Assembly (NCBI GenBank): GCA_045614925.1
Contig: JAZLDV010000051.1
Span: 1 to 25,957, forward strand
Origin: JAZLDV01 sp045614925
GTDB lineage: Bacteria; Bacillota_I; Bacilli_A; Erysipelotrichales; Coprobacillaceae
Length of the DNA stretch: 25,957 nt
Direction of reading: 5' to 3'
In this document: one piece after another, positions 6,852 to 14,356 of the stretch
Position numbering within the stretch: the first letter of the stretch is position 1
How the letters are laid out: each line of letters begins with the position of its first letter
Program-made: the position numbers and the translations under genes
The notes under the pieces: generated by a model
What the model was told of the DNA's origin: nothing
The model's database searches: none
What the model saw: only the letters and a program-made list of their open reading frames with translations

Positions 6852-8099
6852 TTATTTTTGAACTTTTCTACCCATATCATGAACATTCACTTCTTCATCA
6901 ATATAAATATATAAAATTTCCATTGGATGATTTGCAACTTCAATTTCTTCCATCTTTTCATTGTATAATTTTGTCACTTCAAAAGTAAAATTATCATGAA
7001 CAGGGGAGAACACTTCGATATGTTCACCTAATTTAAAATAATTTCTTTGCTCAATCATTGCTAGATGAGTTTCTTTATTATAATCTAAAACTCTCATCAC
7101 AAATTCTTGAGTAGGATGTTCATCCCTCATATTAAATAATTGTTCTTCTTTTGTTGGATTATTATAGAAGAATCCATGACAGAATGCTCTATTAGCAGCT
7201 TTCAATAATTCGTTATAATAATTATCATTTTCAATAAATGAATCAGGATCTTCACAATAAGCATCAATTAATTTTCTATAAGTAGAAACAACAGTTGCTA
7301 TATAATGTAAAGATTTCATTCTTCCTTCAATTTTAAAAGAATCAACACCTAATTCAATCAATTCACCAATATGTCTAACAAGAGACATATCTTTAGATGA
7401 CATACTAAATGGCATATCACCATCATTATTAATTAAACAATCTCCTTGATATAAATCATAGTACCAGCGACATGATTGAGAACATCCACCTCTATTGGCA
7501 TCTCTACGACTTAAATAATTCGATAACATACATCTTCCTGAATAATGAATACACATAGCTCCATGAATAAAATATTCAATATCTACAGGACTATAACTCA
7601 TAATTTCTTTTAAATCATCAAAGCAGCATTCTCTACCAAGTACAACTCTATCCATACCCATATCTTTAAAAAATTCAATAGATTCTAGATTTAATGTAGA
7701 TAACTGAGTAGAAACATGAACTTCTAATTTAAGATTTAATCTCTTTGCAATACTCATAATATAAGGATCAGCAACAATAATTGCTGCAACACCAATTTCA
7801 TCTAATGCCTTTAAATATTCTTCAATACCTTCTAAATTATCTTCATGTAAAATAATATTACATGTCACATGAATAGCAGCCCCATATTGCTTAGCAAATT
7901 CTACACCTTCTTTAATATCTTCTAGTGTGAAATTAGACGCCTGTGAACGTAAAGAAAACTCTTTACCTCCAACAAATACAGCATCTGCACCATAAATAAC
8001 AGCGACTTTTAATTTTTCTAAATTTCCTGCTGGTGCTAACAACTCAGGTTTTTTAATAATTTTTCTTTTCCCATCTATGATTTGACTTACATTTCTCAT
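6852..8099 (-). CDS. trhP2: U32 family tRNA 5-hydroxyuridine synthase subunit TrhP2 (YrrO-like)
   Basis: 415 residues. U32 'peptidase' proteins of this type hydroxylate wobble uridine 34 to ho5U using prephenate as oxygen source; in B. subtilis TrhP1 and TrhP2 (YrrN, YrrO) are needed. The N-terminal TIM-barrel start PELLAPAGNLEKL (residues 18-30) and GADAVFVGG are typical. The U32 signature region has HGAMC and SGRC with Cys183, Cys190, Cys206 and Cys210, consistent with an iron-sulfur cluster. The C-terminal U32 accessory domain extends to residue 415. The start codon overlaps the stop of trhP1 by four bases (ATGA), so translation is coupled. Gene order mltG-trmR-trhP1-trhP2-greA matches the B. 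subtilis yrrLMNO-greA region, supporting the name over a generic peptidase. Confidence 0.9.
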   Translation of the reverse strand: MRNVSQIIDGKRKIIKKPELLAPAGNLEKLKVAVIYGADAVFVGGKEFSLRSQASNFTLEDIKEGVEFAKQYGAAIHVTCNIILHEDNLEGIEEYLKALDEIGVAAIIVADPYIMSIAKRLNLKLEVHVSTQLSTLNLESIEFFKDMGMDRVVLGRECCFDDLKEIMSYSPVDIEYFIHGAMCIHYSGRCMLSNYLSRRDANRGGCSQSCRWYYDLYQGDCLINNDGDMPFSMSSKDMSLVRHIGELIELGVDSFKIEGRMKSLHYIATVVSTYRKLIDAYCEDPDSFIENDNYYNELLKAANRAFCHGFFYNNPTKEEQLFNMRDEHPTQEFVMRVLDYNKETHLAMIEQRNYFKLGEHIEVFSPVHDNFTFEVTKLYNEKMEEIEVANHPMEILYIYIDEEVNVHDMGRKVQK

Positions 8100-9007
8100 A
8101 AATCCAATCTCCTCATATCTTCTAATTTATAAACAGTAGAATCAAATAAGAATCCTCTATCTAATGGAGTTCTTAACTTAATTAATAAAGGCATAAATTC
8201 TTTTACTTCTTTGTTGTATCTTCCATTTTTAAAACTTACAATACAATCACTATAAAGAGAAGTGACTTCTAAACATTCATTGTCACTCATATCCATAGTT
8301 TCAATATATAAATAATCAAACTCACTCATATAAGTCATTAAATCTAAAGTATATAATCTTGATTTAGAAAAAATATGAGTTCCTTTATCATCTTCATAAA
8401 TTCTAAATTTATATTCACTATTTTTAGCTAATAAACTTAAATTATTTTCATAAGATACATCAAATTCTTTATTTGAAGCTTCTTTATAATTAGATAATAA
8501 TTTTCTTTTACTTGCTGCAATATATTCAATACCATGACATTGAATCATTAAAGGCATATCTGTTTTCTTCTTAATTAATAATTGTTCTTCTAAAGGAATC
8601 ACTCTTGATAAAAACGCACTATGTACACCTTGATCTTTTAATACATTTAATGTATTTGCATTCGTATTTAAAGTTTCAGGTGAATACATCATATCAAACT
8701 TATATCCATTCTTTTTCACAATATTTAATATTCCAAAATCCTGGAATAATAAACCATAAACATTGATTTCACTTAATTTGTGAATATAATCTTTTATCTC
8801 ACTTATCGTATGCTGATCATATAAATAATTAAGTGCGACATAAAAACGAACATCTTTATGCTCTTCACATAATTGCTTAATCTCATCATATGAAAAACTA
8901 AAAGGAGAATGAAAAGAATAGGGACATCCTAATACAAAAGTCTTAACTCCCATAGACTTGTAATCATATAAGAAATTTTTATTATTTAATGATAATACTA
9001 ATTCCAT
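8096..9007 (-). CDS. trhP1: U32 family protein TrhP1 (YrrN-like)
   Basis: 303 residues, close to the length expected for YrrN. It begins with the strand-rich opening MELVLSLNNKNFLYDYKSMG and has the barrel pattern of the U32 family (YVALNYLYD, YGLLFQDFGIL, MMYSPETLN). In the region matching the U32 cysteine signature it reads IQCHGIEYIAASKRKLLSNY, so only one Cys remains and the iron-sulfur ligands of its partner are missing. It is probably the non-cluster partner of TrhP2 in tRNA U34 hydroxylation, as suggested by the conserved pairing with trhP2 and the neighbouring methyltransferase trmR. It starts two bases after trmR ends and overlaps trhP2 by four bases. Confidence 0.87.
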   Translation of the reverse strand: MELVLSLNNKNFLYDYKSMGVKTFVLGCPYSFHSPFSFSYDEIKQLCEEHKDVRFYVALNYLYDQHTISEIKDYIHKLSEINVYGLLFQDFGILNIVKKNGYKFDMMYSPETLNTNANTLNVLKDQGVHSAFLSRVIPLEEQLLIKKKTDMPLMIQCHGIEYIAASKRKLLSNYKEASNKEFDVSYENNLSLLAKNSEYKFRIYEDDKGTHIFSKSRLYTLDLMTYMSEFDYLYIETMDMSDNECLEVTSLYSDCIVSFKNGRYNKEVKEFMPLLIKLRTPLDRGFLFDSTVYKLEDMRRLDL

Positions 9008-9009
9008 AA

Positions 9010-9615
9010 TTACTCCTTTCTTTTAATAACACAGATTCCATCTCCAACTGAATAATAATCAACTTCATATTCATCATGATTAAAAATCCAGTCTTTAAAT
9101 CTCTTAATTTTTTTAACTAACTGTTTTGTATTTCTATTTTTGATATTATCAATATCAAAAATCATTCCATGAAAATCTAAATTATCAACAATAATAATTC
9201 CATCTTCTTTAACAAAAGGAACATATTTTTCAAAGAATTTCTGATATTGAGCTTTAGCAGCATCAATAAATAAAACATCATAAGGATGATTGCTTAAACG
9301 ATTAACATCAAATTCTAATGCATCATCATTATAGATAGTAATACATGAATTTAGATTTCTTTCATGAATATTACAAACAGCTTCATCATATCTTTCTTTA
9401 TTTAATTCAATTGTTTCTACTTTTAAACCATCTACATGACTTACCATCATCATAGCAGAATATCCAATAGCAGACCCAATTTCTAATAAACTTTGTGCTT
9501 TAATTTCATTTAATTTTTCAATAAGAAAGTCAATACCTTCTTTTTGCATTACAGGTATTCCTCTTTCTAATGCTTCTTTTTCAATTATTTCAAATGATTT
9601 CATAACTAATACCAT
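9010..9615 (-). CDS. trmR: tRNA 5-hydroxyuridine O-methyltransferase TrmR (YrrM-like)
   Basis: A 201-residue class I SAM-dependent O-methyltransferase of the catechol-O-methyltransferase group. The SAM-binding motif EIGSAIGYS is at about residues 45-53, the acidic ribose-binding position in VETIELNKER, and the metal/substrate motif DVLFIDAAK at 113-121 with a later IIVDNLDFHG. In B. subtilis, TrmR converts ho5U34 to mo5U34 in tRNA; here it precedes the two hydroxylase genes, giving hydroxylation and methylation in one operon. The ATG at 9615 has AAAGGA upstream and overlaps the mltG stop by ten bases; the internal ATG at 9603 is too far from that site. A small-molecule COMT is the alternative, but context favours tRNA. 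Confidence 0.88.
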   Translation of the reverse strand: MVLVMKSFEIIEKEALERGIPVMQKEGIDFLIEKLNEIKAQSLLEIGSAIGYSAMMMVSHVDGLKVETIELNKERYDEAVCNIHERNLNSCITIYNDDALEFDVNRLSNHPYDVLFIDAAKAQYQKFFEKYVPFVKEDGIIIVDNLDFHGMIFDIDNIKNRNTKQLVKKIKRFKDWIFNHDEYEVDYYSVGDGICVIKRKE

Positions 9616-10646
9616 AAATTGTCCTTTACTGATTTTAAATGATCTGCATATGTCTTATTGTAGATTACAGTTCCATCTTCTTTAGCAAAGAAGAATAAAT
9701 AATCATTATCTTCATAATGAATACATGATTCAATTGTCACTTTAGATACACTTGAAATAGGTCCTACAGGTAATCCTTTATATTTATATGTATTATATTT
9801 AGAATCAATCTGTAATAAATCATTTGTTACTTTAACACCTGTTCTTTGATGTGCATAGTTAACAGTAATATCTGATTGTAATAACATATCAGATTCTAAT
9901 CTATTCATAAATACACCTGCAATTTTAGGTCTATCAGAATCAAATAATGATTCTCTTTCTACAACTGAAACAAATGTTAAGAACTCATGAGGAGTAAATC
10001 CTAATTTCTCAATATCACTCTTATAACCTTCTAAAACTTTTCCCATCATATCTAAAGCTAATTTTGTTACTGATTCAATAGTTGGATCTTTTTCTGTCAC
10101 AAAATATGTTTCAGGATATAAATATCCTTCTAATGGATACATTAAATCGTCATTTAAAATAGATTCATCAATAAACCAATACTCATCAATAAGTGATCTT
10201 AAATAATCTTTATCAGACCATTTTTTTAATACTTCTTTTTGATCAATATTTAAAAATTCTGCAATTCCTTTAGCAACAGATGGAATTGTATTTCCATCTA
10301 AAATCTGTACTTTAGATTTTAATAAATATTTAAAATCTGGATTTTCAAAAATACTGAAGATTTCTTCAATACTCATAGATTGATTTAAAACATATGTATT
10401 AGCCTGTAAGTTATTAAATTTATTTAATTTAAGAAAAATCTTTGCACATAATTTATTCTTAACAAGTCCAGCCTCATCTAATACATTTAACATTGTAGAA
10501 GCACCGCTTCCTTTTTCAATTGTAACAATCACTTCATCTGTATTTGATGAATCAACTGCACCAATTCCACTATTATAATAAGTCACACCACCAATACCAA
10601 TAAGTGCAACAATACCTAATAAAATAATTAATAATTTCTTTTTCAT
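9606..10646 (-). CDS. mltG: Endolytic peptidoglycan transglycosylase MltG
   Basis: 346 residues. MltG is a membrane-anchored lytic transglycosylase that cuts nascent glycan strands. It has one N-terminal membrane span (about residues 5-24), a LysM-like/N-terminal module, then the YceG catalytic domain. Catalytic Glu is probably Glu230 in VVERES, followed by KIAGVFMNRL and MLLQSDITVNYA, the hallmark YceG block. LPVGPISSV near the C-terminus is also conserved. AAGGAGGAAT precedes the ATG. It is the first gene of the minus-strand operon and overlaps trmR. Confidence 0.95.
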   Translation of the reverse strand: MKKKLLIILLGIVALIGIGGVTYYNSGIGAVDSSNTDEVIVTIEKGSGASTMLNVLDEAGLVKNKLCAKIFLKLNKFNNLQANTYVLNQSMSIEEIFSIFENPDFKYLLKSKVQILDGNTIPSVAKGIAEFLNIDQKEVLKKWSDKDYLRSLIDEYWFIDESILNDDLMYPLEGYLYPETYFVTEKDPTIESVTKLALDMMGKVLEGYKSDIEKLGFTPHEFLTFVSVVERESLFDSDRPKIAGVFMNRLESDMLLQSDITVNYAHQRTGVKVTNDLLQIDSKYNTYKYKGLPVGPISSVSKVTIESCIHYEDNDYLFFFAKEDGTVIYNKTYADHLKSVKDNLWY

Positions 10647-10680
10647 GAGTATTCCTCCTTAGTCATATTTCACCATAATA

Positions 10681-10709
10681 AATATACACGAAATAAGGTA
10701 AAAAAACAA
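10681..10709 (-). promoter_or_regulatory. Possible promoter of the mltG operon
   Basis: Minus strand TTGTTT (complement of 10704-10709), a 17-base spacer and TATATT (complement of 10681-10686), about 35 bases before the mltG start. The -35 matches the consensus only in its TTG half. Confidence 0.4.
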
Positions 10710-10756
10710 CTTATTTGTCATAATATAGTGTAGGTGTATTTTTGAATATTATGAAT

Positions 10757-10780
10757 AAAAAAAGCCCTAAAAAGGGCTTT
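10757..10780 (-). terminator. Terminator of the TPR/cold-shock-like gene
   Basis: AAAGCCC (10761-10767) pairs with GGGCTTT (10774-10780). Read on the minus strand the hairpin is followed by a T run (the A run from 10757). It begins 4 bases after the stop of the minus-strand gene ending at 10784. Confidence 0.88.
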
Positions 10781-10783
10781 GTA

Positions 10784-12034
10784 TTAGTAATTGAATGTAT
10801 TGTTTTGTTCTAATGTTTTAAGTAAGATAGCTTTGAAAGTTGCTCTTTGTTTTTTCATGTCATATGTTTTCATAATGCTATATTCTACAACATCAAATTT
10901 TTCTACATCTTCATCAAAGATATAGTCAGCTTGTCTAAAGAATAAGTTATCTTCTGAGTCTTGTCCAATGCTTCCAAACATTCTTTCTTCATTATAGTAA
11001 ACAACTGTTCCTTCTAATCTTTCAATAAATAAATCTAAATGTTCCATTAATACATTATATAAATAATCATATAAATAAGAACTTGTTTTTGAATCTAAAT
11101 GTTCAGCAATTTCATCTTGAGATTCAATATTGTTTTCTACTTTTAATTTATGAATGAATGCAGCTGTTACATCAATTAATTCTTTATTTTCAGCAGTTTT
11201 TACCATTTCAGCAATCTTTTCATAAGTAGCTAAATGATTGATATCATATCCATCATTAAAGAACTTATAAATTAAGTTAGCATAAGCTTCTTTTTCTTTA
11301 TTTGTATTTAAATATAAAGAATATAAAACTTCAAAAGAATCACCTGTAGGAATTTTATGACCTAAAGCTAAGAATTCGTTTTCAGCTTCATCATATTGAC
11401 CTAATTGAACTAAAGAAGATGCTCTATAATATTTAGTCCAATTTAAGTTATTGTAATGCCATTTATAATGACTTGCAAAAGCTTTATTTGTATTTTCGAT
11501 ACATTCTTTATATTGTCCTAATTCATAGTTTGCTTTAATTGCTAATCTGAACCATTTTTCTTGTTTAGATTCAAATTCTTTTCCTTCTTTATTAACAAAA
11601 GGTTCTTTAGATAATTCATTAACATCTAAATATGATAATAATTTAAGAATTTGTTTATAATCTGGATTTTCTTTCATTGTTTCATATCTTAATGCTTTAT
11701 TAACTGTTGGTTCTAATGGAGAATATCTTTCTTGTTTACATAAATTTGTAATTTCTTCTACCATTGAATAGAATAAACCTTCTTTTTGCGCAATTTCTTC
11801 ATCTGCTACATTAATGAATTTATTATAAAGAGCATAAGCATAATGATTAACAAAAGCAGTTAAATTTTCTCCTACTTCTAAGAATGTTTTACCTACTTCA
11901 ATTGCTTCATCTAATCGCCCTTGATTTTTCAATTCTTTCACATAATCCATTGCTTGAAAGTCGTTAAATGAGCTAGGGTCTTCATTAAAACGATTTTCAT
12001 ATACTGTTAAATCTTTCATTTCTTGTTTTTCCAC
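10784..12034 (-). CDS. TPR-repeat protein with C-terminal cold-shock-like (OB-fold) domain
   Basis: A 416-residue cytosolic protein without signal peptide or membrane span. Residues about 25-290 are helical with TPR-like pairs such as LKNQGRLDEAIEVGKTFLE and LVQLGQYDEAENEFLALG. Residues about 339-403 read like a cold-shock domain: EGTVVYYNEERMFGSI corresponds to the GxVKWFNxxKGFGFI block, then DNLFFRQADYI to the DVFVHxSxI block, then FDVVEYSIMKT to the VxFEV strand. I have not matched it to a named family; RNA or nucleic-acid binding is inferred. The start is a GTG at 12034, 5 bases after GAGGTGA; an internal ATG lies five codons later without a comparable site. It is single-gene, with its own terminator. 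Confidence 0.85.
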   Translation of the reverse strand: MEKQEMKDLTVYENRFNEDPSSFNDFQAMDYVKELKNQGRLDEAIEVGKTFLEVGENLTAFVNHYAYALYNKFINVADEEIAQKEGLFYSMVEEITNLCKQERYSPLEPTVNKALRYETMKENPDYKQILKLLSYLDVNELSKEPFVNKEGKEFESKQEKWFRLAIKANYELGQYKECIENTNKAFASHYKWHYNNLNWTKYYRASSLVQLGQYDEAENEFLALGHKIPTGDSFEVLYSLYLNTNKEKEAYANLIYKFFNDGYDINHLATYEKIAEMVKTAENKELIDVTAAFIHKLKVENNIESQDEIAEHLDSKTSSYLYDYLYNVLMEHLDLFIERLEGTVVYYNEERMFGSIGQDSEDNLFFRQADYIFDEDVEKFDVVEYSIMKTYDMKKQRATFKAILLKTLEQNNTFNY

Positions 12035-12185
12035 TTATATCACCTCAAAATTAATTATAACAATTTTTTACATTATTTAAAAGAAAAACAATAGATTATA
12101 AATTAACAAAAAATAAATTCTCATATTTGTATAAATTAAAAGAAAAGTGAGAAGACTCTTTGTATATATAAGTAGGAGGGTTAAT

Positions 12186-12716
12186 ATGAGTAGTTTACAA
12201 AGTAATTTAATGGAGATGAATAAATCACTAATGAAATTACAGGAGAGTGGTATATATGATGTAGAGAAATATACATATGCCTTGTTGCATCAGACAAGTC
12301 AGTTAGAATATTTCTATTGTAATCTTGTGAAAGATGGAGATTGTGATCAGACTTATTATCATGTCAGCAGAAGACCTAAAGTTCATAATCTTGCTTATTT
12401 TAATATAGGCAGAGGGTTTCCTAAAGAACTCATGGATGGGCATTGGTGTTATGTATTAAAAGATATGGGATATAAAATGCTAGTGATTCCTTGTACATCG
12501 TTAAAAAAAGACTCAACTAAAGCAAATCCAATGTTTGAAAAAGATATACAAATAAAAACTGACAAAACTATTACGAATTGTCGTATACAGCTAAGTGATA
12601 TACGATCAGTAGATATTCAAAGATTAGATTTGAGAAAACCATTTTATCATGTTTTGACTGATTTTAAAGAAATCAAAGATTTTGTAGAAGAAAATTTGTT
12701 TGATATCAAAGAATAA
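12186..12716 (+). CDS. PemK/MazF-like domain protein, no antitoxin partner seen
   Basis: 176 residues. The first 55 or so residues are helical (SSLQSNLMEMNKSLMKLQES), unlike a minimal MazF. From about residue 75 it resembles the PemK/MazF beta-barrel: LAYFNIGRGFPKEL and HWCYVLKD, then LVIPCTSLKKDS (the 'vPlTs' strand) and RIQLSDIRSVDIQRLD (the 'l.Q.Rtid..RL' block). MazF enzymes cleave mRNA as toxins, but activity here is unproven. The ATG at 12186 follows GTAGGAGGG and is preferred over an in-frame ATG at 12147. No small DNA-binding antitoxin gene lies next to it: upstream is a divergent TPR gene and downstream azlC. It may be a domesticated or regulatory member. Confidence 0.6.
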   Translation: MSSLQSNLMEMNKSLMKLQESGIYDVEKYTYALLHQTSQLEYFYCNLVKDGDCDQTYYHVSRRPKVHNLAYFNIGRGFPKELMDGHWCYVLKDMGYKMLVIPCTSLKKDSTKANPMFEKDIQIKTDKTITNCRIQLSDIRSVDIQRLDLRKPFYHVLTDFKEIKDFVEENLFDIKE

Positions 12717-12752
12717 TTCATGTAAAATTGTCTTTATATGTGAGGCGATTTT

Positions 12753-13454
12753 ATGAATGAATTTAAAGAAGGATTTAAAAATGGTATACCTATAGCATTA
12801 GGATATTTTCCCGTATCTTTTTCTTTTGGTGTTTTAGTTGTATCAAGTGGTTTACCTTTAGGGCTTGCTACTTTAATCTCAATTACAAATCTGACATCAT
12901 CAGGGCAATTTGCAGGTGTCTCTTTAATGCTTCAAAAGGCGATTTATATTGAAACGGCATTAACACTTTTAATGATTAATGCAAGATATTTTCTGATGTC
13001 TTTATCATTAAGTCAAAAGATTGATAAAACGATGTCGACTCTTCAAAGAATGATTATTTCTTTTGGGATAACAGATGAGACTTTTTCGCTTGCATCTTTA
13101 AGAGAAGGAACATTAACATTTTCATATATGTTAGGTTTTATCTGTTCACCAATTTTAGGATGGACATTAGGAACATTGAGTGGAGAAATATTATTGAATT
13201 TTCTTCCTCAAAGTTTACAGAATGCACTTGGATTAGCACTTTATGGAATGTTTTTAGCAATTATTGTGCCAGCTGCAAAAAAAGAACATCCTGTATTAGA
13301 AGTTGTTTTAATTGCAGCAATTATTATGATTGCTTTAACTTATATTCATTATTTTGATTTTATTTCTAGTGGTATGAAATTGATTATATCTACATTAACG
13401 GCAGCTATTTATGGGGCTATCAGATATCCTATTAAGGAGAATGTAAATGAGTAA
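12753..13454 (+). CDS. azlC: AzlC branched-chain amino acid exporter, large subunit
   Basis: A 233-residue membrane protein of the AzlC/BrnF family, which with AzlD exports leucine-type amino acids or analogues. The N-terminal FKEGFKNGIPIALGYFPVSFSFGV is the family signature, followed by LTSSGQFAGV, NARYFLMS and ITDETFSLA. About six to seven hydrophobic spans are visible. The start at 12753 has only a weak GAGG site. Its 3' end overlaps azlD by eight bases, typical of this pair. Regulation is not evident; no azlB-like regulator is in the window. Confidence 0.93.
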   Translation: MNEFKEGFKNGIPIALGYFPVSFSFGVLVVSSGLPLGLATLISITNLTSSGQFAGVSLMLQKAIYIETALTLLMINARYFLMSLSLSQKIDKTMSTLQRMIISFGITDETFSLASLREGTLTFSYMLGFICSPILGWTLGTLSGEILLNFLPQSLQNALGLALYGMFLAIIVPAAKKEHPVLEVVLIAAIIMIALTYIHYFDFISSGMKLIISTLTAAIYGAIRYPIKENVNE

Positions 13455-13752
13455 ATATTTATTGATGAGTGTTTTGGTTATGGCAATATGTACATATCTG
13501 CCACGTATGCTGCCATTAACTTTTTTTAGAAAAGAAATAAAATCAAGATTTGTGAAATCTGTGCTGTATTATGTTCCTTATGCTGTCTTATCTGCGCTAA
13601 CTTTTCCTAGTATTATTTATGCAACGCAAAATATTTATAGTGCGATTGCAGGAAGTTTAGTTGGTATTTATTTTGCTTATCGTGATAAAGGACTAATTTT
13701 TGTTGCGATGTCAGCTGTACTGACTAGTCTTATTGTTGGAATGATTTTATAA
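13447..13752 (+). CDS. azlD: AzlD branched-chain amino acid exporter, small subunit
   Basis: A 101-residue membrane protein with about four spans, matching the AzlD/BrnE family: TYLPRMLPLTFF near the N-terminus (residues 17-28) and VKSVLYYVPYAVLSALTFPSII in the middle. It is required with AzlC for export. AAGGAG (13435-13440) precedes the ATG. It ends at a strong terminator. Confidence 0.92.
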   Translation: MSKYLLMSVLVMAICTYLPRMLPLTFFRKEIKSRFVKSVLYYVPYAVLSALTFPSIIYATQNIYSAIAGSLVGIYFAYRDKGLIFVAMSAVLTSLIVGMIL

Positions 13753-13779
13753 AAAGATTGTTTTTGACAATCTTTTTTT
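13751..13779 (+). terminator. Terminator after azlCD
   Basis: AAAAAGATTGT (13751-13761) pairs with ACAATCTTTTT (13767-13777) around TTTTG, followed by more T. Only 5 bases separate the end from the Shine-Dalgarno of the next gene at 13783, so the following operon has no separate promoter region downstream of it. Confidence 0.87.
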
Positions 13780-13795
13780 GTTAGGAGGAAAATGA

Positions 13796-14356
13796 ATGAA
13801 AAAAAGACTTATTATGACTGGTCTATGTGTTATTGGCACATGGACTTTTTTTATAAGTCATAAGCCAGATGTGTTTATGACTTATATTGATGAAAACAAA
13901 CAGGAAAAACACTTAGAAAACAAAGAGGTAAAAAAAGACAATAAAGTAGAAAAAAATAAAGTGACTGATAAAAATTCAGATACAGATGAAATAAAGAAAC
14001 ATATTGTTTCAAAAAGTTCTGTTCAATCTATTGAACAGGAACAGTCTTTTTTTAAGAAAAACAAAATAAAATATATTTATATTGATGGTAAGAAACTGAT
14101 AGATTTATCTGATTATGAACCACAAAGTGATGATATGCTGTCTTTAGATCCTTATATTTCTCATATGAATTTCTGTTACAATAGTTTTACAAGAAATAGT
14201 GATCAGGGAATACATTATGAAAAGATATATTCGAGCTTTGAAAAGGCAAAAAATGATGCAAAAAATGTACATATGACTTCTCCTTATAATACATATAAAA
14301 CATATACAATTGAAGGATTGCCACAATGTGGCTATAAGATTTATTTTATTAAATGA
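13796..14356 (+). CDS. Exported/anchored hypothetical protein, first gene of Tad-like operon
   Basis: 186 residues, no family recognised. A short hydrophobic N-terminus (about residues 5-20, LIMTGLCVIGTWTFFI) could be a signal anchor. Residues about 32-90 form a highly charged, Lys/Glu/Asp-rich linker. A C-terminal domain (about 91-186) is Tyr-rich with two Cys and ends in GYKIYFIK. AGGAGG at 13783-13788 fits the ATG at 13796; an ATG at 13792 is in another frame. The last codon overlaps the next ATG by four bases (ATGA), tying it to the secreted protein that follows and to the pilus-type machinery. The long charged linker suggests a surface-facing spacer (inference). Confidence 0.72.
   Translation: MKKRLIMTGLCVIGTWTFFISHKPDVFMTYIDENKQEKHLENKEVKKDNKVEKNKVTDKNSDTDEIKKHIVSKSSVQSIEQEQSFFKKNKIKYIYIDGKKLIDLSDYEPQSDDMLSLDPYISHMNFCYNSFTRNSDQGIHYEKIYSSFEKAKNDAKNVHMTSPYNTYKTYTIEGLPQCGYKIYFIK

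Noticed and set aside
13160..13357. Plus-strand ORF within azlC in another frame
   Set aside because: Cys/Asn/Ser-rich low-complexity translation and overlap with a clear azlC frame.
13764..13769. Perfect TTGACA as a -35 for the Tad-like operon
   Set aside because: It is in the loop and stem of the azlCD terminator, and no -10 lies 16-18 bases downstream before the ribosome site.
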